A stretch of DNA of 12,060 bases from Actinomycetota bacterium (GTDB lineage Bacteria > Actinomycetota > Actinomycetes > S36-B12 > UBA10799), in the NCBI GenBank assembly GCA_030837445.1, contig JAUPKM010000327.1, positions 1-12,060 of the forward strand. The letters are read 5' to 3'. The notes below the pieces were generated by a model, which saw only the letters and a program-made list of their open reading frames with translations, was not told where the DNA came from and did no database searches. Within the stretch, counting starts at the first letter, position 1. Every line of letters begins with the position of its first letter. Of the stretch, positions 6,119-12,060 are shown piece by piece. The translations under genes were made by a program, and so were the position numbers.

Positions 6119-6404
6119 TGCGCACGGAGCCCGTGACCCGAAGGTCGCGGACACCGTCGCCACCACCACTGAGTTCATCCCACCGTTCGCGAATGTCGAC
6201 GCCGTCGTCGTTCGCGTGCCCGTGTGACGACGCCTCCCGCAGCTCGGCTTCTTGACAACTCCACAGCGTGTGGCCACCCGGCCGCCAGGTCGCGCGTCCT
6301 TGTCCGTCGCGCTCCTGGCCCTCCACCCACCCCCGCGACCACGGCCGACAGGCCCATGTGCACGACCACGGATCGACCCAACGACCGCACCAGAAGGGAC
6401 CCGC

Positions 6405-6791
6405 ATGACCGCACTGACCACAACCTCCGTCCTCGACCCGCACGAGGAGTTTCTGCGCAAGCACGGCATGCGCGTGTGGAAGGTCACGGCTCCCGGCCGG
6501 GGCCGCGACCACCACTGGGGCGGCAGCTGCCCCTGCCGCCGACCGGCCCTGCTGGGGGGCACCAGTCCGTGCGACCCCTGCGAGTCGGACTTCACGGACA
6601 CGGTGCTGGCCCTAGTCGACCGTGGCGACTGGGACCGCGCCCGCGGGTCACCCGAAGCGGTCCACTGCGCACTCCCCCGTCACCCTGTTGCCGTTTTCAG
6701 CGTTCATGCCCGCACCGCACCGACGACCGCGCGAGAGGAAACCCGACATGCCCCAGCTCACTACCGCTGCCATCACCCACGCCTACCGTGA
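6405..6791 (+). CDS. Small protein with a C-P-C/C-D-P-C cysteine cluster, first gene of the ATPase operon
   Basis: This 128-aa protein starts at an ATG with AGAAGGGA five bases upstream. Residues about 14-40 are charged (EEFLRKHGMRVWKV). Four cysteines follow at 42, 44, 56 and 59 (CPC and CDPC), spaced for one zinc ion. His36 and His37 lie just before them. The acidic stretch ESDFTDTVLALVDRGDWDRA follows at about 60-79. The last 40 residues are Arg/His/Pro/Thr-rich and overlap the next gene's start by 44 bases, so they may be an unstructured tail or the result of a lost stop. I do not recognise the family. A zinc-ribbon-like binding module serving the downstream ATPase is inference. Confidence 0.6.
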   Translation: MTALTTTSVLDPHEEFLRKHGMRVWKVTAPGRGRDHHWGGSCPCRRPALLGGTSPCDPCESDFTDTVLALVDRGDWDRARGSPEAVHCALPRHPVAVFSVHARTAPTTAREETRHAPAHYRCHHPRLP

Positions 6792-7743
6792 CGCACGCCG
6801 CACGGCGGCTGCCCGCGACCACGGGATGGCCACTCGCCCGGACCGGGACCTGCGGCAGGCGGCCTGGTTCGCCGCCGCCCGTTCGGCCCCATGGGTGCTC
6901 GAGCTGGCCATCCAGATGGCCTGGTTCGCACGATCCTCGGATGCCTGTGACGGCGAGTGGAACTACCGCAAGCTCAGGGCCGACCTGGACGCCGCCGGGG
7001 TCGACCTGCCTGCGGATCTCAGCATCCATGCGGCCGTCGGCGAAGTCGAGCGGTGTCTCGAACGCAGCCGACCGCGCTGGTACGAGCGGAACATCGCGCT
7101 GCCGATGGGGCGTCGCGCCGCCGCCGTCACCTCCGGCGCCGGCTCACTGTGCGACGGGGAGCGCGACGACGCGGGACCGACGACGCGGCGCAGCATCCAC
7201 GCCACGGACCGCACCCTGGACACCTACGTGGTCCTGGACGCCGACCTTGCGCGTGCCCCCCACGTGCTCGCGCAACTGGCCCGCACGTGCCGGGCTGGTG
7301 CCGACGAGCATCGGGCGGACGAGGAGCGCCCGGAGGCCGCCCTGCTGGACTACCGGGCCGATGTCTTCGAAGGCGCTGCGGTCTTGGCATCAGCTGTCGA
7401 GGCCGGTCGCGGGAACGGCCCCTTCACCGTCGCGGCGACACTGCAAGCTCTCACCGACGCCGTCAACGCCTGCGACCCTCAAGTCACCGGGCCGGCAACG
7501 AACCCGCTGGTCGTTGAGGCAGGGACGGCGGTGGCCGCCGACCGGCTCGCCGATGGCGACACCGACCGGTTCTGCTCCGACATCGCCCGGGCCTACCTCA
7601 CCGTCGGGATGGGGCTCGAGCTGTCTCGTCCGTCAATACCAGGTGAGACGGCAGCCAACCGGGTTCCCCGCTCCACCTCATCGGCAGGAGACGACCATGA
7701 GCGACCTCGACACCGACCCCGCCAGCCCTACCGAGAGCACTGA
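6748..7743 (+). CDS. Unknown 331-aa protein, second gene of the ATPase operon
   Basis: The ATG at 6748 has GAGAGGAA seven bases upstream, and third-position G/C is high throughout. The protein is soluble, mostly helical in appearance, and has no signal peptide. Visible segments are an Ala/Arg-rich N-terminus, W-F-A-A-A-R-S-A-P-W-V-L-E-L-A at about 40-54 and W-N-Y-R-K-L-R-A-D-L at about 71-80. R-P-R-W-Y-E-R-N follows at about 108-115, and an acidic/Ala-rich half runs from about 150. Scattered cysteines (67, 103, 135, 171, 242, 276) do not form an obvious motif. The final 16 codons overlap the AAA+ gene, whose ATG lies 47 bases before this stop. The overlap predicts translational coupling and a shared function with the ATPase. 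The family is unrecognised. Confidence 0.72.
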   Translation: MPQLTTAAITHAYRDARRTAAARDHGMATRPDRDLRQAAWFAAARSAPWVLELAIQMAWFARSSDACDGEWNYRKLRADLDAAGVDLPADLSIHAAVGEVERCLERSRPRWYERNIALPMGRRAAAVTSGAGSLCDGERDDAGPTTRRSIHATDRTLDTYVVLDADLARAPHVLAQLARTCRAGADEHRADEERPEAALLDYRADVFEGAAVLASAVEAGRGNGPFTVAATLQALTDAVNACDPQVTGPATNPLVVEAGTAVAADRLADGDTDRFCSDIARAYLTVGMGLELSRPSIPGETAANRVPRSTSSAGDDHERPRHRPRQPYREH

Positions 7744-9301
7744 CCCTCCAGACGGGACCGGCGACGCCCCTGTCGAGTGGGACGGCGCCCTCGAGGACCT
7801 CCTCGCCGACCTCGGCAGCCAATTCGCGATGCCCGACACCGACGATGTCAGCGAGGCGAGGCGGCTCGAGCGCGCGGCACGGGAGCAGGCCAGACAGAGC
7901 CGACGCGAGTGTGCCGAGGAGCGGCATGCGTCGGCCTGGCGCGAGGCCGTGGCGATCGCCAAGGACATCCTCGGTATGGCCGGTCCCCGTCATGCGCGCA
8001 TGATCGTGAACCTGGGCCACGATGCGCAGCTCGAAGGCCCGCTGCTGGCCGCCCTGGTGATGTTCGCGCGCGTCCACCTGGGCAACACCCGACGCCAGAC
8101 GCTGTTCGGCTTGGTCACCACCCTGCGCATCGACGTCATCGACGAGAGCGTCACCGAGGCCGACGGAACTATCGACCCCTGCTCCATGCTGTACCGGCTC
8201 GTCGATACCGCCATGGACGCCGCGGAGGACGGCTTTCCGCACGCGGATGCCGCCATCCGTGCCGCGACCGGCTGCGCGCAGAGCCGGCACCTGTGGGACA
8301 CGGTCGCCGAGGCCGTCCGCCCGCCCCTGGCCAACGGCCAGGCCATCGCCGGCTCTACCAACGAGCACAGCGCCCTGAACTTCACCGTGAACGCCGCGGC
8401 ACCCTCCGGTCGAACGCTGACCGAGATCCTCGCCGGAATCGACGGCTTCGTGGGGATGACCGGGGTCAAGGACTTCGCCCTCACCCTCGCCGCCAGCGCC
8501 CGATTCGACCACGCCTGCCGGCTGCAGGGGCTCCGCGTCCCTCCCACCTCCCGGCACATGGTCTTCACCGGCAACCCCGGCACCGGCAAGACCACCGTCG
8601 CCCGGCTCGTCGCCGACATCCTCCACGCCACCGGCACCCTGCCCGGCGCGCCGTTCGTGGAGACCGACCGGTCCGGGCTCATCGGCGAGTGGCTCGGCTC
8701 CACCGCCCTGAAGACACGCAAGATGGCCGACAGCGCCCTCGGGGGCGTGCTGTTCATCGACGAGGCCCACTCCCTCGCCGGCGGCGACAGCGTCCAGGCC
8801 GACAAGTTCGCGGCCGAGGCGCTCGACACCCTGGTCAAGGTCATGGAGGACGACCGCGACGACCTTGTCGTCATCCTCGCCGGCTACCCCGCCGGCATGG
8901 ACCGGCTCCTGGCCATGAACCCCGGACTGGAATCCCGCATCGGTCAGCGCCTGCACTTCCCCGACTACACCGACGTCGAACTGCTCGACATCTTCGTCGC
9001 CATGGCCACCGCGAACGGTCAGCTCGTCGCCCCTGACGCCCTCGACCCGCTCGCCGTTCACCTGGCGGCACAGCGCCGCACGGACTCGTTCGGCAACGCC
9101 CGCCTGGCCCGCACCATCTTCGAGACCGCGATCGGCGCCCGTGCCCGACGACTCGCCGGCGACCCCGCCACTGACCTGAGCCATCTCAGCCGTGCGGACC
9201 TCACCACCGTGCACGCCACCGACATCACCGCTGCCTGCCGGACCCTCACCGAGGCGGCCACTGCGGCCGTTGCTGTGTCAGCGGGCTTCGGATTCGCCTG
9301 A
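7697..9301 (+). CDS. AAA+ ATPase of the CbbX/SpoVK/EccA type
   Basis: This 534-aa protein starts at an ATG with GGAG six bases upstream; the frame is open far upstream, but codon context supports this start. Residues 1-50 are acidic. A charged probable coiled coil spans about 52-80, and a helical region of no recognised family spans about 81-230. The AAA+ module covers about 245-500. Walker A is GNPGTGKT (292-299), Walker B is VLFIDEA with Asp355 and Glu356, the arginine finger is in LESR (Arg414), and sensor 2 is GNAR (Arg469). All key residues are intact, so ATPase activity is expected, probably as a hexameric remodeller. CbbX, SpoVK and EccA share this module but differ in N-terminal domains. 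No RuBisCO or type VII secretion genes are nearby, so neither specific role is supported. Confidence 0.92.
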   Translation: MSDLDTDPASPTESTDPPDGTGDAPVEWDGALEDLLADLGSQFAMPDTDDVSEARRLERAAREQARQSRRECAEERHASAWREAVAIAKDILGMAGPRHARMIVNLGHDAQLEGPLLAALVMFARVHLGNTRRQTLFGLVTTLRIDVIDESVTEADGTIDPCSMLYRLVDTAMDAAEDGFPHADAAIRAATGCAQSRHLWDTVAEAVRPPLANGQAIAGSTNEHSALNFTVNAAAPSGRTLTEILAGIDGFVGMTGVKDFALTLAASARFDHACRLQGLRVPPTSRHMVFTGNPGTGKTTVARLVADILHATGTLPGAPFVETDRSGLIGEWLGSTALKTRKMADSALGGVLFIDEAHSLAGGDSVQADKFAAEALDTLVKVMEDDRDDLVVILAGYPAGMDRLLAMNPGLESRIGQRLHFPDYTDVELLDIFVAMATANGQLVAPDALDPLAVHLAAQRRTDSFGNARLARTIFETAIGARARRLAGDPATDLSHLSRADLTTVHATDITAACRTLTEAATAAVAVSAGFGFA

Positions 9302-10375
9302 CACCGCGTCGGGTGCGAACAGCAGTCGGTTGATCGCGTCACCGATCTGAGGAACGAGCTCCGTCGGCTCGGGAACCTCATCCAGATCACCCCAATACCG
9401 GATGAGGGTCGCCAGACCAGGAAACGGCGCTCGCTCGTCCAGGTCCGACAAATCCAGGGGGCAGTAGTCCCGGTCGGTGATGGACTGACGAGACCGCTGC
9501 CACGCGTCGTCCAGTGCGGCACGGTCGGGCACCGAGTACCCGTGCCCAATCGGGGCGGTGTTGCGTTGCCGGATCGGCAGGGACTTCTTGAAGCCGGAGA
9601 TCGACGCCAGGCGCTCGGGGAGAGTTCCCCTCTCGTCGCTGGTCGGCTCAATCCCGCACGGTGCCCCGGCCACGGCCGTCGTACCGGCGAGTGTGTCCTC
9701 CCCGCATAGTCCGCACGCGTGCAGCAGGTCCGCCAGGCCACCGCGTTGTTCCTTCACGTATGTCAGCCAGGCTGCGTCGGGATCCCGGCGCGACGCAGGT
9801 CCTGTCTTGACGGCGTTCCGGGCGTCCCTGCGCGCATAGAACGGTTTGGCCGTACGGGGGCAGGGTTGCGGCCGGCGCACCCAGGTTGCGTCCACCGCGT
9901 CCAGTCGCCTCGCGATGGTATGGGGGTTCCCGGCGTTGCCCAGCACGGGCTCCCACGCGAGCAGGGGAAGGTACTCCCCGATCAGGTGCAGCACCTCCAG
10001 GACCCGCCCGAAGCGGTCACTGGCGTAGTGCAGCTGGAGCAGCTCCAACTGCACCTGCATGATGGTTTGCAGCGAACTCAACTGACCCAGAGGCTCACCC
10101 GGACTGCGCGGCGCCCCCGCCTGACGTAAGACCGCCCGGGTGACCTCCGGAAGATCCGGGCAGTCCGCAGCCGCGCCGAAGTCCTCCGCGTCCAGCTCAA
10201 GGACCCGATGCCCGATGTACGCCACGCGGAGGGCACGGACCACCCGCTCCGTGGACGGATCCCCCGGGGGGAGCCCCGGAAGATACTCATCAAGAAGATC
10301 GGTGATCCGGGCAAAGTCGCCGTTAATGAGATTGTCATCCAGCCGGATGCGCAGCTCGCCAGCGGACATCCCCAT
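9278..10375 (-). CDS. Unknown 365-aa protein with a C-G-L-C motif
   Basis: This soluble protein has no signal peptide. The ATG at 10375 has GGGGG seven bases upstream; an ATG two codons later is equally possible. The N-terminal third is helical and leucine-rich (RITDLLDEYLPGL at about 23-35, MQVQLELLQLHY at about 106-117, VLEVLHLIGEYLPLLAW at about 125-141), suggesting a helical-repeat or interaction domain. A basic segment follows (FYARRDARNAVK at about 179-190). Cys221 and Cys224 form CGLC, with Cys240 and Cys305 further on, a possible metal site. Its C-terminal codons overlap the end of the AAA+ gene by 24 bases, tail to tail. The family is unrecognised, and any link to the ATPase rests only on position. 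Confidence 0.75.
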   Translation of the reverse strand: MGMSAGELRIRLDDNLINGDFARITDLLDEYLPGLPPGDPSTERVVRALRVAYIGHRVLELDAEDFGAAADCPDLPEVTRAVLRQAGAPRSPGEPLGQLSSLQTIMQVQLELLQLHYASDRFGRVLEVLHLIGEYLPLLAWEPVLGNAGNPHTIARRLDAVDATWVRRPQPCPRTAKPFYARRDARNAVKTGPASRRDPDAAWLTYVKEQRGGLADLLHACGLCGEDTLAGTTAVAGAPCGIEPTSDERGTLPERLASISGFKKSLPIRQRNTAPIGHGYSVPDRAALDDAWQRSRQSITDRDYCPLDLSDLDERAPFPGLATLIRYWGDLDEVPEPTELVPQIGDAINRLLFAPDAVSGESEAR

Positions 10376-10587
10376 ACCGCCACCCCCGATCCGTGCTCGT
10401 AGGCCCCGCGAACCCCGACCAGTCGGTACGCCTGTCACGCGTCACGGCAGGTCCCATCTCACAGTCGCCAGCGAAGGTCCGCCGACTCAGCATAGGGACC
10501 ACACGGACCCGGAACGCTCGATCACCACCGGATCCGCCCTGCACTTCCCTCCTCCGTCGGCAGTGTCGGCGCAACGAAAGGAGCACC

Positions 10588-10866
10588 ATGGACGACATCT
10601 CCCACCTCGGCTTTGACAGCCCGCCGACCCCCGCGATCGTGTGGGGCGAGTTCGGGATGCCGATTCCCGAGGGCGACGGCAGGCGCCTGCGGGCGGCCGC
10701 ACTGGCCGAGCTGAACCGCGCAGCCGACCACGAGGGCTGGGATGCCTCCACGGGGCATGGCTGGAGTCCTCTCCCCGGCACGAGGAACAAGCGTTCGACA
10801 ACCTGGGCTGGCGAATCGACGACGTCATCGAGCACATCGCGCCGGAAGCCGCTGAGGCACCCGTGA
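10588..10866 (+). CDS. Small unknown protein, probably truncated by a frameshift
   Basis: As it stands the ORF encodes 92 aa from an ATG with AAAGGAG four bases upstream, one of the best ribosome binding sites in the window. Residues 1-54 look native (MDDISHLGFDSP, IVWGEFGMPIPEGDG, then an Ala/Leu/Arg helix and HEGWDAST). After the GGGG run at 10752-10755 the frame turns into a Ser/Thr/Arg-rich tail typical of a wrong frame, while the -1 frame gives plausible protein. One extra G would join the two as W-D-A-S-T-G-A-W-L-E. Either the gene is broken or the base run was miscounted. The function is unknown; it has no neighbour on the same strand. Confidence 0.6.
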   Translation: MDDISHLGFDSPPTPAIVWGEFGMPIPEGDGRRLRAAALAELNRAADHEGWDASTGHGWSPLPGTRNKRSTTWAGESTTSSSTSRRKPLRHP

Positions 10867-11138
10867 TCGGCAATCGCTACGTGTTCTGTCCAGGCAGGTT
10901 GGTGACGCCTGCGCATGAATGGCGTGCCATCGGCCAAGGCCGTCAGAGACGCTCCCGGTTCTACTGGGCCGCCTCTGCTGAGGTGGCCTCGCCATCTTCG
11001 GTCGTGATGCGTGTAGACGTGGCTTCCTCGGCGGCGAGCAGCGTCCTGAGCCGGCCCGTACGGACCGTGACCGCAACGTCGCTATCGAGGATGTCGAACG
11101 ACAGGATCGTCAACTCATCGGCCCAAGCGAGGCAGTAG
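10755..11138 (+). pseudogene. -1 frame continuation of the small unknown gene
   Basis: This frame continues the preceding gene with EEQAFDNLGWRIDDVIEHIA and then APVIGNRYVF and VTPAHEWRAIGQ, which have a natural composition. From about 10961 onward it overlaps the 3' end of the minus-strand membrane protein gene and becomes Ser/Val/Arg-rich, probably only its shadow. The original C-terminus may therefore be lost, or a second change may have removed the stop. The 11138 boundary is simply the frame's stop codon. Confidence 0.45.
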
Positions 11139-11929
11139 TCGACTGCGTTCTTCGCTCCCTCGTGCAGTTGGTGCTTCTCAACAGGAAGGACGTCTGACCC
11201 GGGCGCCACGTCAAGAAGCGACTTTCGAATGTCCTGCCTGTTGGTCAGTTCCTTAAACAGCCTCACCATCGCGGGTGACTCTAGTGCGGATCGGAGTACT
11301 CCTTGCGGCAGCAGCGATCGAACGCTTTGGAAGACAAGCGAGGCGGACCATTGGAGTGACGCGACCCGCTCGATGAGAGGCTCGGGAACGGGATCCGCCT
11401 TTGACCAGAACACCTCGACGGCGACGTCTCTCAGTGTCTCGCCTGTGGCGCGCAATTCGGTGGCGAGGCCCAAGTACCTCTCGGATAGGAGAAGGCGTTG
11501 GTTGTCTTGCCGAACGTTCTGTTGTTCGAGGCGGTGCCTGGCCCAGGCGTGTCGCTCCGAGGCAGTGAGCAGGCTTGCGCCTACCCGCCTTGCGACGAAC
11601 CAGGTACCAACTGTCGCACCGACGGCGCCGATTACGGCTGCGATAACCGCGGCGCTGAGAGCGGCCAAACCCGTATCTGACGACCAGAATCCGCGCGCAC
11701 CCCATACGTCATCGTCAGCGCTGACCCCGGGCGGTTTCATTTGCGGCAGATACACGGCCAAGAGCCAGGCAGTGGCAAAGGATGCTGGAATCACAGCCAG
11801 GACGACGATGAGGGGAACCCACCACCGAGGATCGCGGCTCGAGATTTCCTTCGGGAGCTCGCTCGTCACATCCCGGCGCGGGGGAATCTGGATCGTGCTG
11901 ACGTCGGTTGAGTCCTGTCCTGGTTTCAC
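10961..11929 (-). CDS. Two-helix membrane protein with a long cytoplasmic domain, unknown
   Basis: This 322-aa protein starts at a GTG with GGGGGAG upstream. A hydrophilic N-terminus of about 35 residues precedes transmembrane helix one (about 37-61, WWVPLIVVLAVI). A short loop of about 24 residues containing DDDVW follows. Helix two (about 86-112) is Ala/Val/Gly-rich and ends in ARR. The remaining 210 residues are probably cytoplasmic by the positive-inside rule. They begin with a charged helical, possibly coiled-coil, stretch (about 124-160, SERHAWARHRLEQQN). No catalytic motif is visible; one cysteine lies in the segment DYCLAWADEL. A membrane sensor or anchoring role is conceivable but unsupported. 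I do not recognise the family. Confidence 0.75.
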   Translation of the reverse strand: MKPGQDSTDVSTIQIPPRRDVTSELPKEISSRDPRWWVPLIVVLAVIPASFATAWLLAVYLPQMKPPGVSADDDVWGARGFWSSDTGLAALSAAVIAAVIGAVGATVGTWFVARRVGASLLTASERHAWARHRLEQQNVRQDNQRLLLSERYLGLATELRATGETLRDVAVEVFWSKADPVPEPLIERVASLQWSASLVFQSVRSLLPQGVLRSALESPAMVRLFKELTNRQDIRKSLLDVAPGSDVLPVEKHQLHEGAKNAVDYCLAWADELTILSFDILDSDVAVTVRTGRLRTLLAAEEATSTRITTEDGEATSAEAAQ

Positions 11930-11997
11930 GCTCTCCCCCGATCTGCGTTGCTCGCTGAAGTCCGTGTACCACCGAACGGATCGGATTCTGTCAGCAC

Positions 11998-12012
11998 TCC
12001 GGTACGACCGGA
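11998..12012. promoter_or_regulatory. Short inverted repeat upstream of the membrane protein gene
   Basis: TCCGGT and ACCGGA are perfect 6-bp arms around ACG, about 70 bases upstream of the GTG at 11929. An operator for the minus-strand gene is possible. On the minus strand CTGACA lies just downstream of it, but no good -10 follows at the right spacing. Confidence 0.25.
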
Positions 12013-12060
12013 TACTGCTTCCTTTCAGTGCACTGCCGGATGGCCGATCCGCCGCTCATC

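Larger units (their letters stand above)
5805..6404. other. 600-base gap rich in inverted repeats upstream of the ATPase operon
   Basis: No convincing gene is present. An 84-codon plus ORF (5973-6227) has a hydrophobic start but no ribosome binding site, and hairpins run through it. The stretch holds an imperfect long inverted repeat (5902-5938) and three successive hairpins (6034-6118). Since it precedes the plus-strand operon starting at 6405, it probably contains its promoter and leader. A perfect TTGACA at 6252 lacks a recognisable -10. Confidence 0.4.

Noticed and set aside
5973..6227. 84-codon plus ORF with a hydrophobic N-terminus
   Set aside because: It has no ribosome binding site and no basic residue before the hydrophobic stretch, and three hairpins run through it. 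Non-coding seems more likely.
6252..6257. Perfect TTGACA as a -35 element for the ATPase operon
   Set aside because: No TAnnnT or similar hexamer occurs 16-19 bases downstream, so a promoter is not supported.
6224..7696. Open frame extending the AAA+ ATPase by about 490 residues
   Set aside because: The extension is Pro/Arg/Thr-rich and overlaps two better-supported genes. The ATG at 7697 has a well-placed GGAG.
7598..9214. 538-codon minus-strand ORF opposite the ATPase
   Set aside because: Val/Gly/Glu-rich composition is the mirror of the ATPase codons. The plus strand has complete AAA+ motifs.
10750..10760. Programmed -1 ribosomal frameshift at the G run
   Set aside because: The bases around GGGG do not form an X-XXY-YYZ heptamer, and no obvious downstream stimulator was seen. 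A base loss explains it more simply.

Overview
The window reads as an accessory stretch of a high-G+C Gram-positive (actinobacterial) chromosome or integrated element. The evidence is strong G/C preference at third codon positions, frequent GTG starts, Sec signal peptides, a CAP-domain exoprotein and a septum-formation-like secreted protein. I cannot name the genus. There is no rRNA, tRNA, CRISPR array, transposase or integrase that I can support, so any mobile-element label is inference only.

Left part (1-4750): a cluster of small exported proteins of mostly unknown function. In order these are a 52-codon ORF (minus), a decayed minus-strand remnant, a 255-aa eight-cysteine secreted protein (minus), a 324-aa secreted two-domain protein (plus), a 361-aa secreted CAP-domain protein (minus) and a 198-aa secreted protein (minus). 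The 324-aa and 361-aa proteins share a roughly 170-residue exported domain that I do not recognise. It is joined to a proline/threonine linker in one and to a CAP domain in the other. This shared domain is the strongest candidate for something undescribed.

Middle (4750-6400): two long gene-poor stretches flank a 176-aa gene whose MGADIH N-terminus resembles a hypothetical family that I recall from phages and bacteria. The first gap holds a second, degraded copy of the 52-codon ORF's C-terminal motif and a 19-bp palindrome. The second gap holds a run of hairpins.

Right-centre (6405-9301): a three-gene plus-strand operon encodes a cysteine-cluster protein (128 aa), an unknown protein (331 aa) and a complete AAA+ ATPase of the CbbX/SpoVK/EccA type (534 aa). 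Both gene junctions overlap by more than 40 nt. It converges, with a 24-nt overlap, on a minus-strand 365-aa protein with a C-x-x-C motif.

Right end (10376-12060): a small plus-strand gene that looks frameshifted at a G run, then a minus-strand 322-aa two-helix membrane protein.

Six of the eleven main genes, four exported plus two others, start behind an uninterrupted run of five or six G residues rather than a canonical GGAGG, and four of these six use GTG. The ATPase operon and the small plus-strand gene use A/G-mixed sites instead. This suggests two gene sets of different origin or different translational control.
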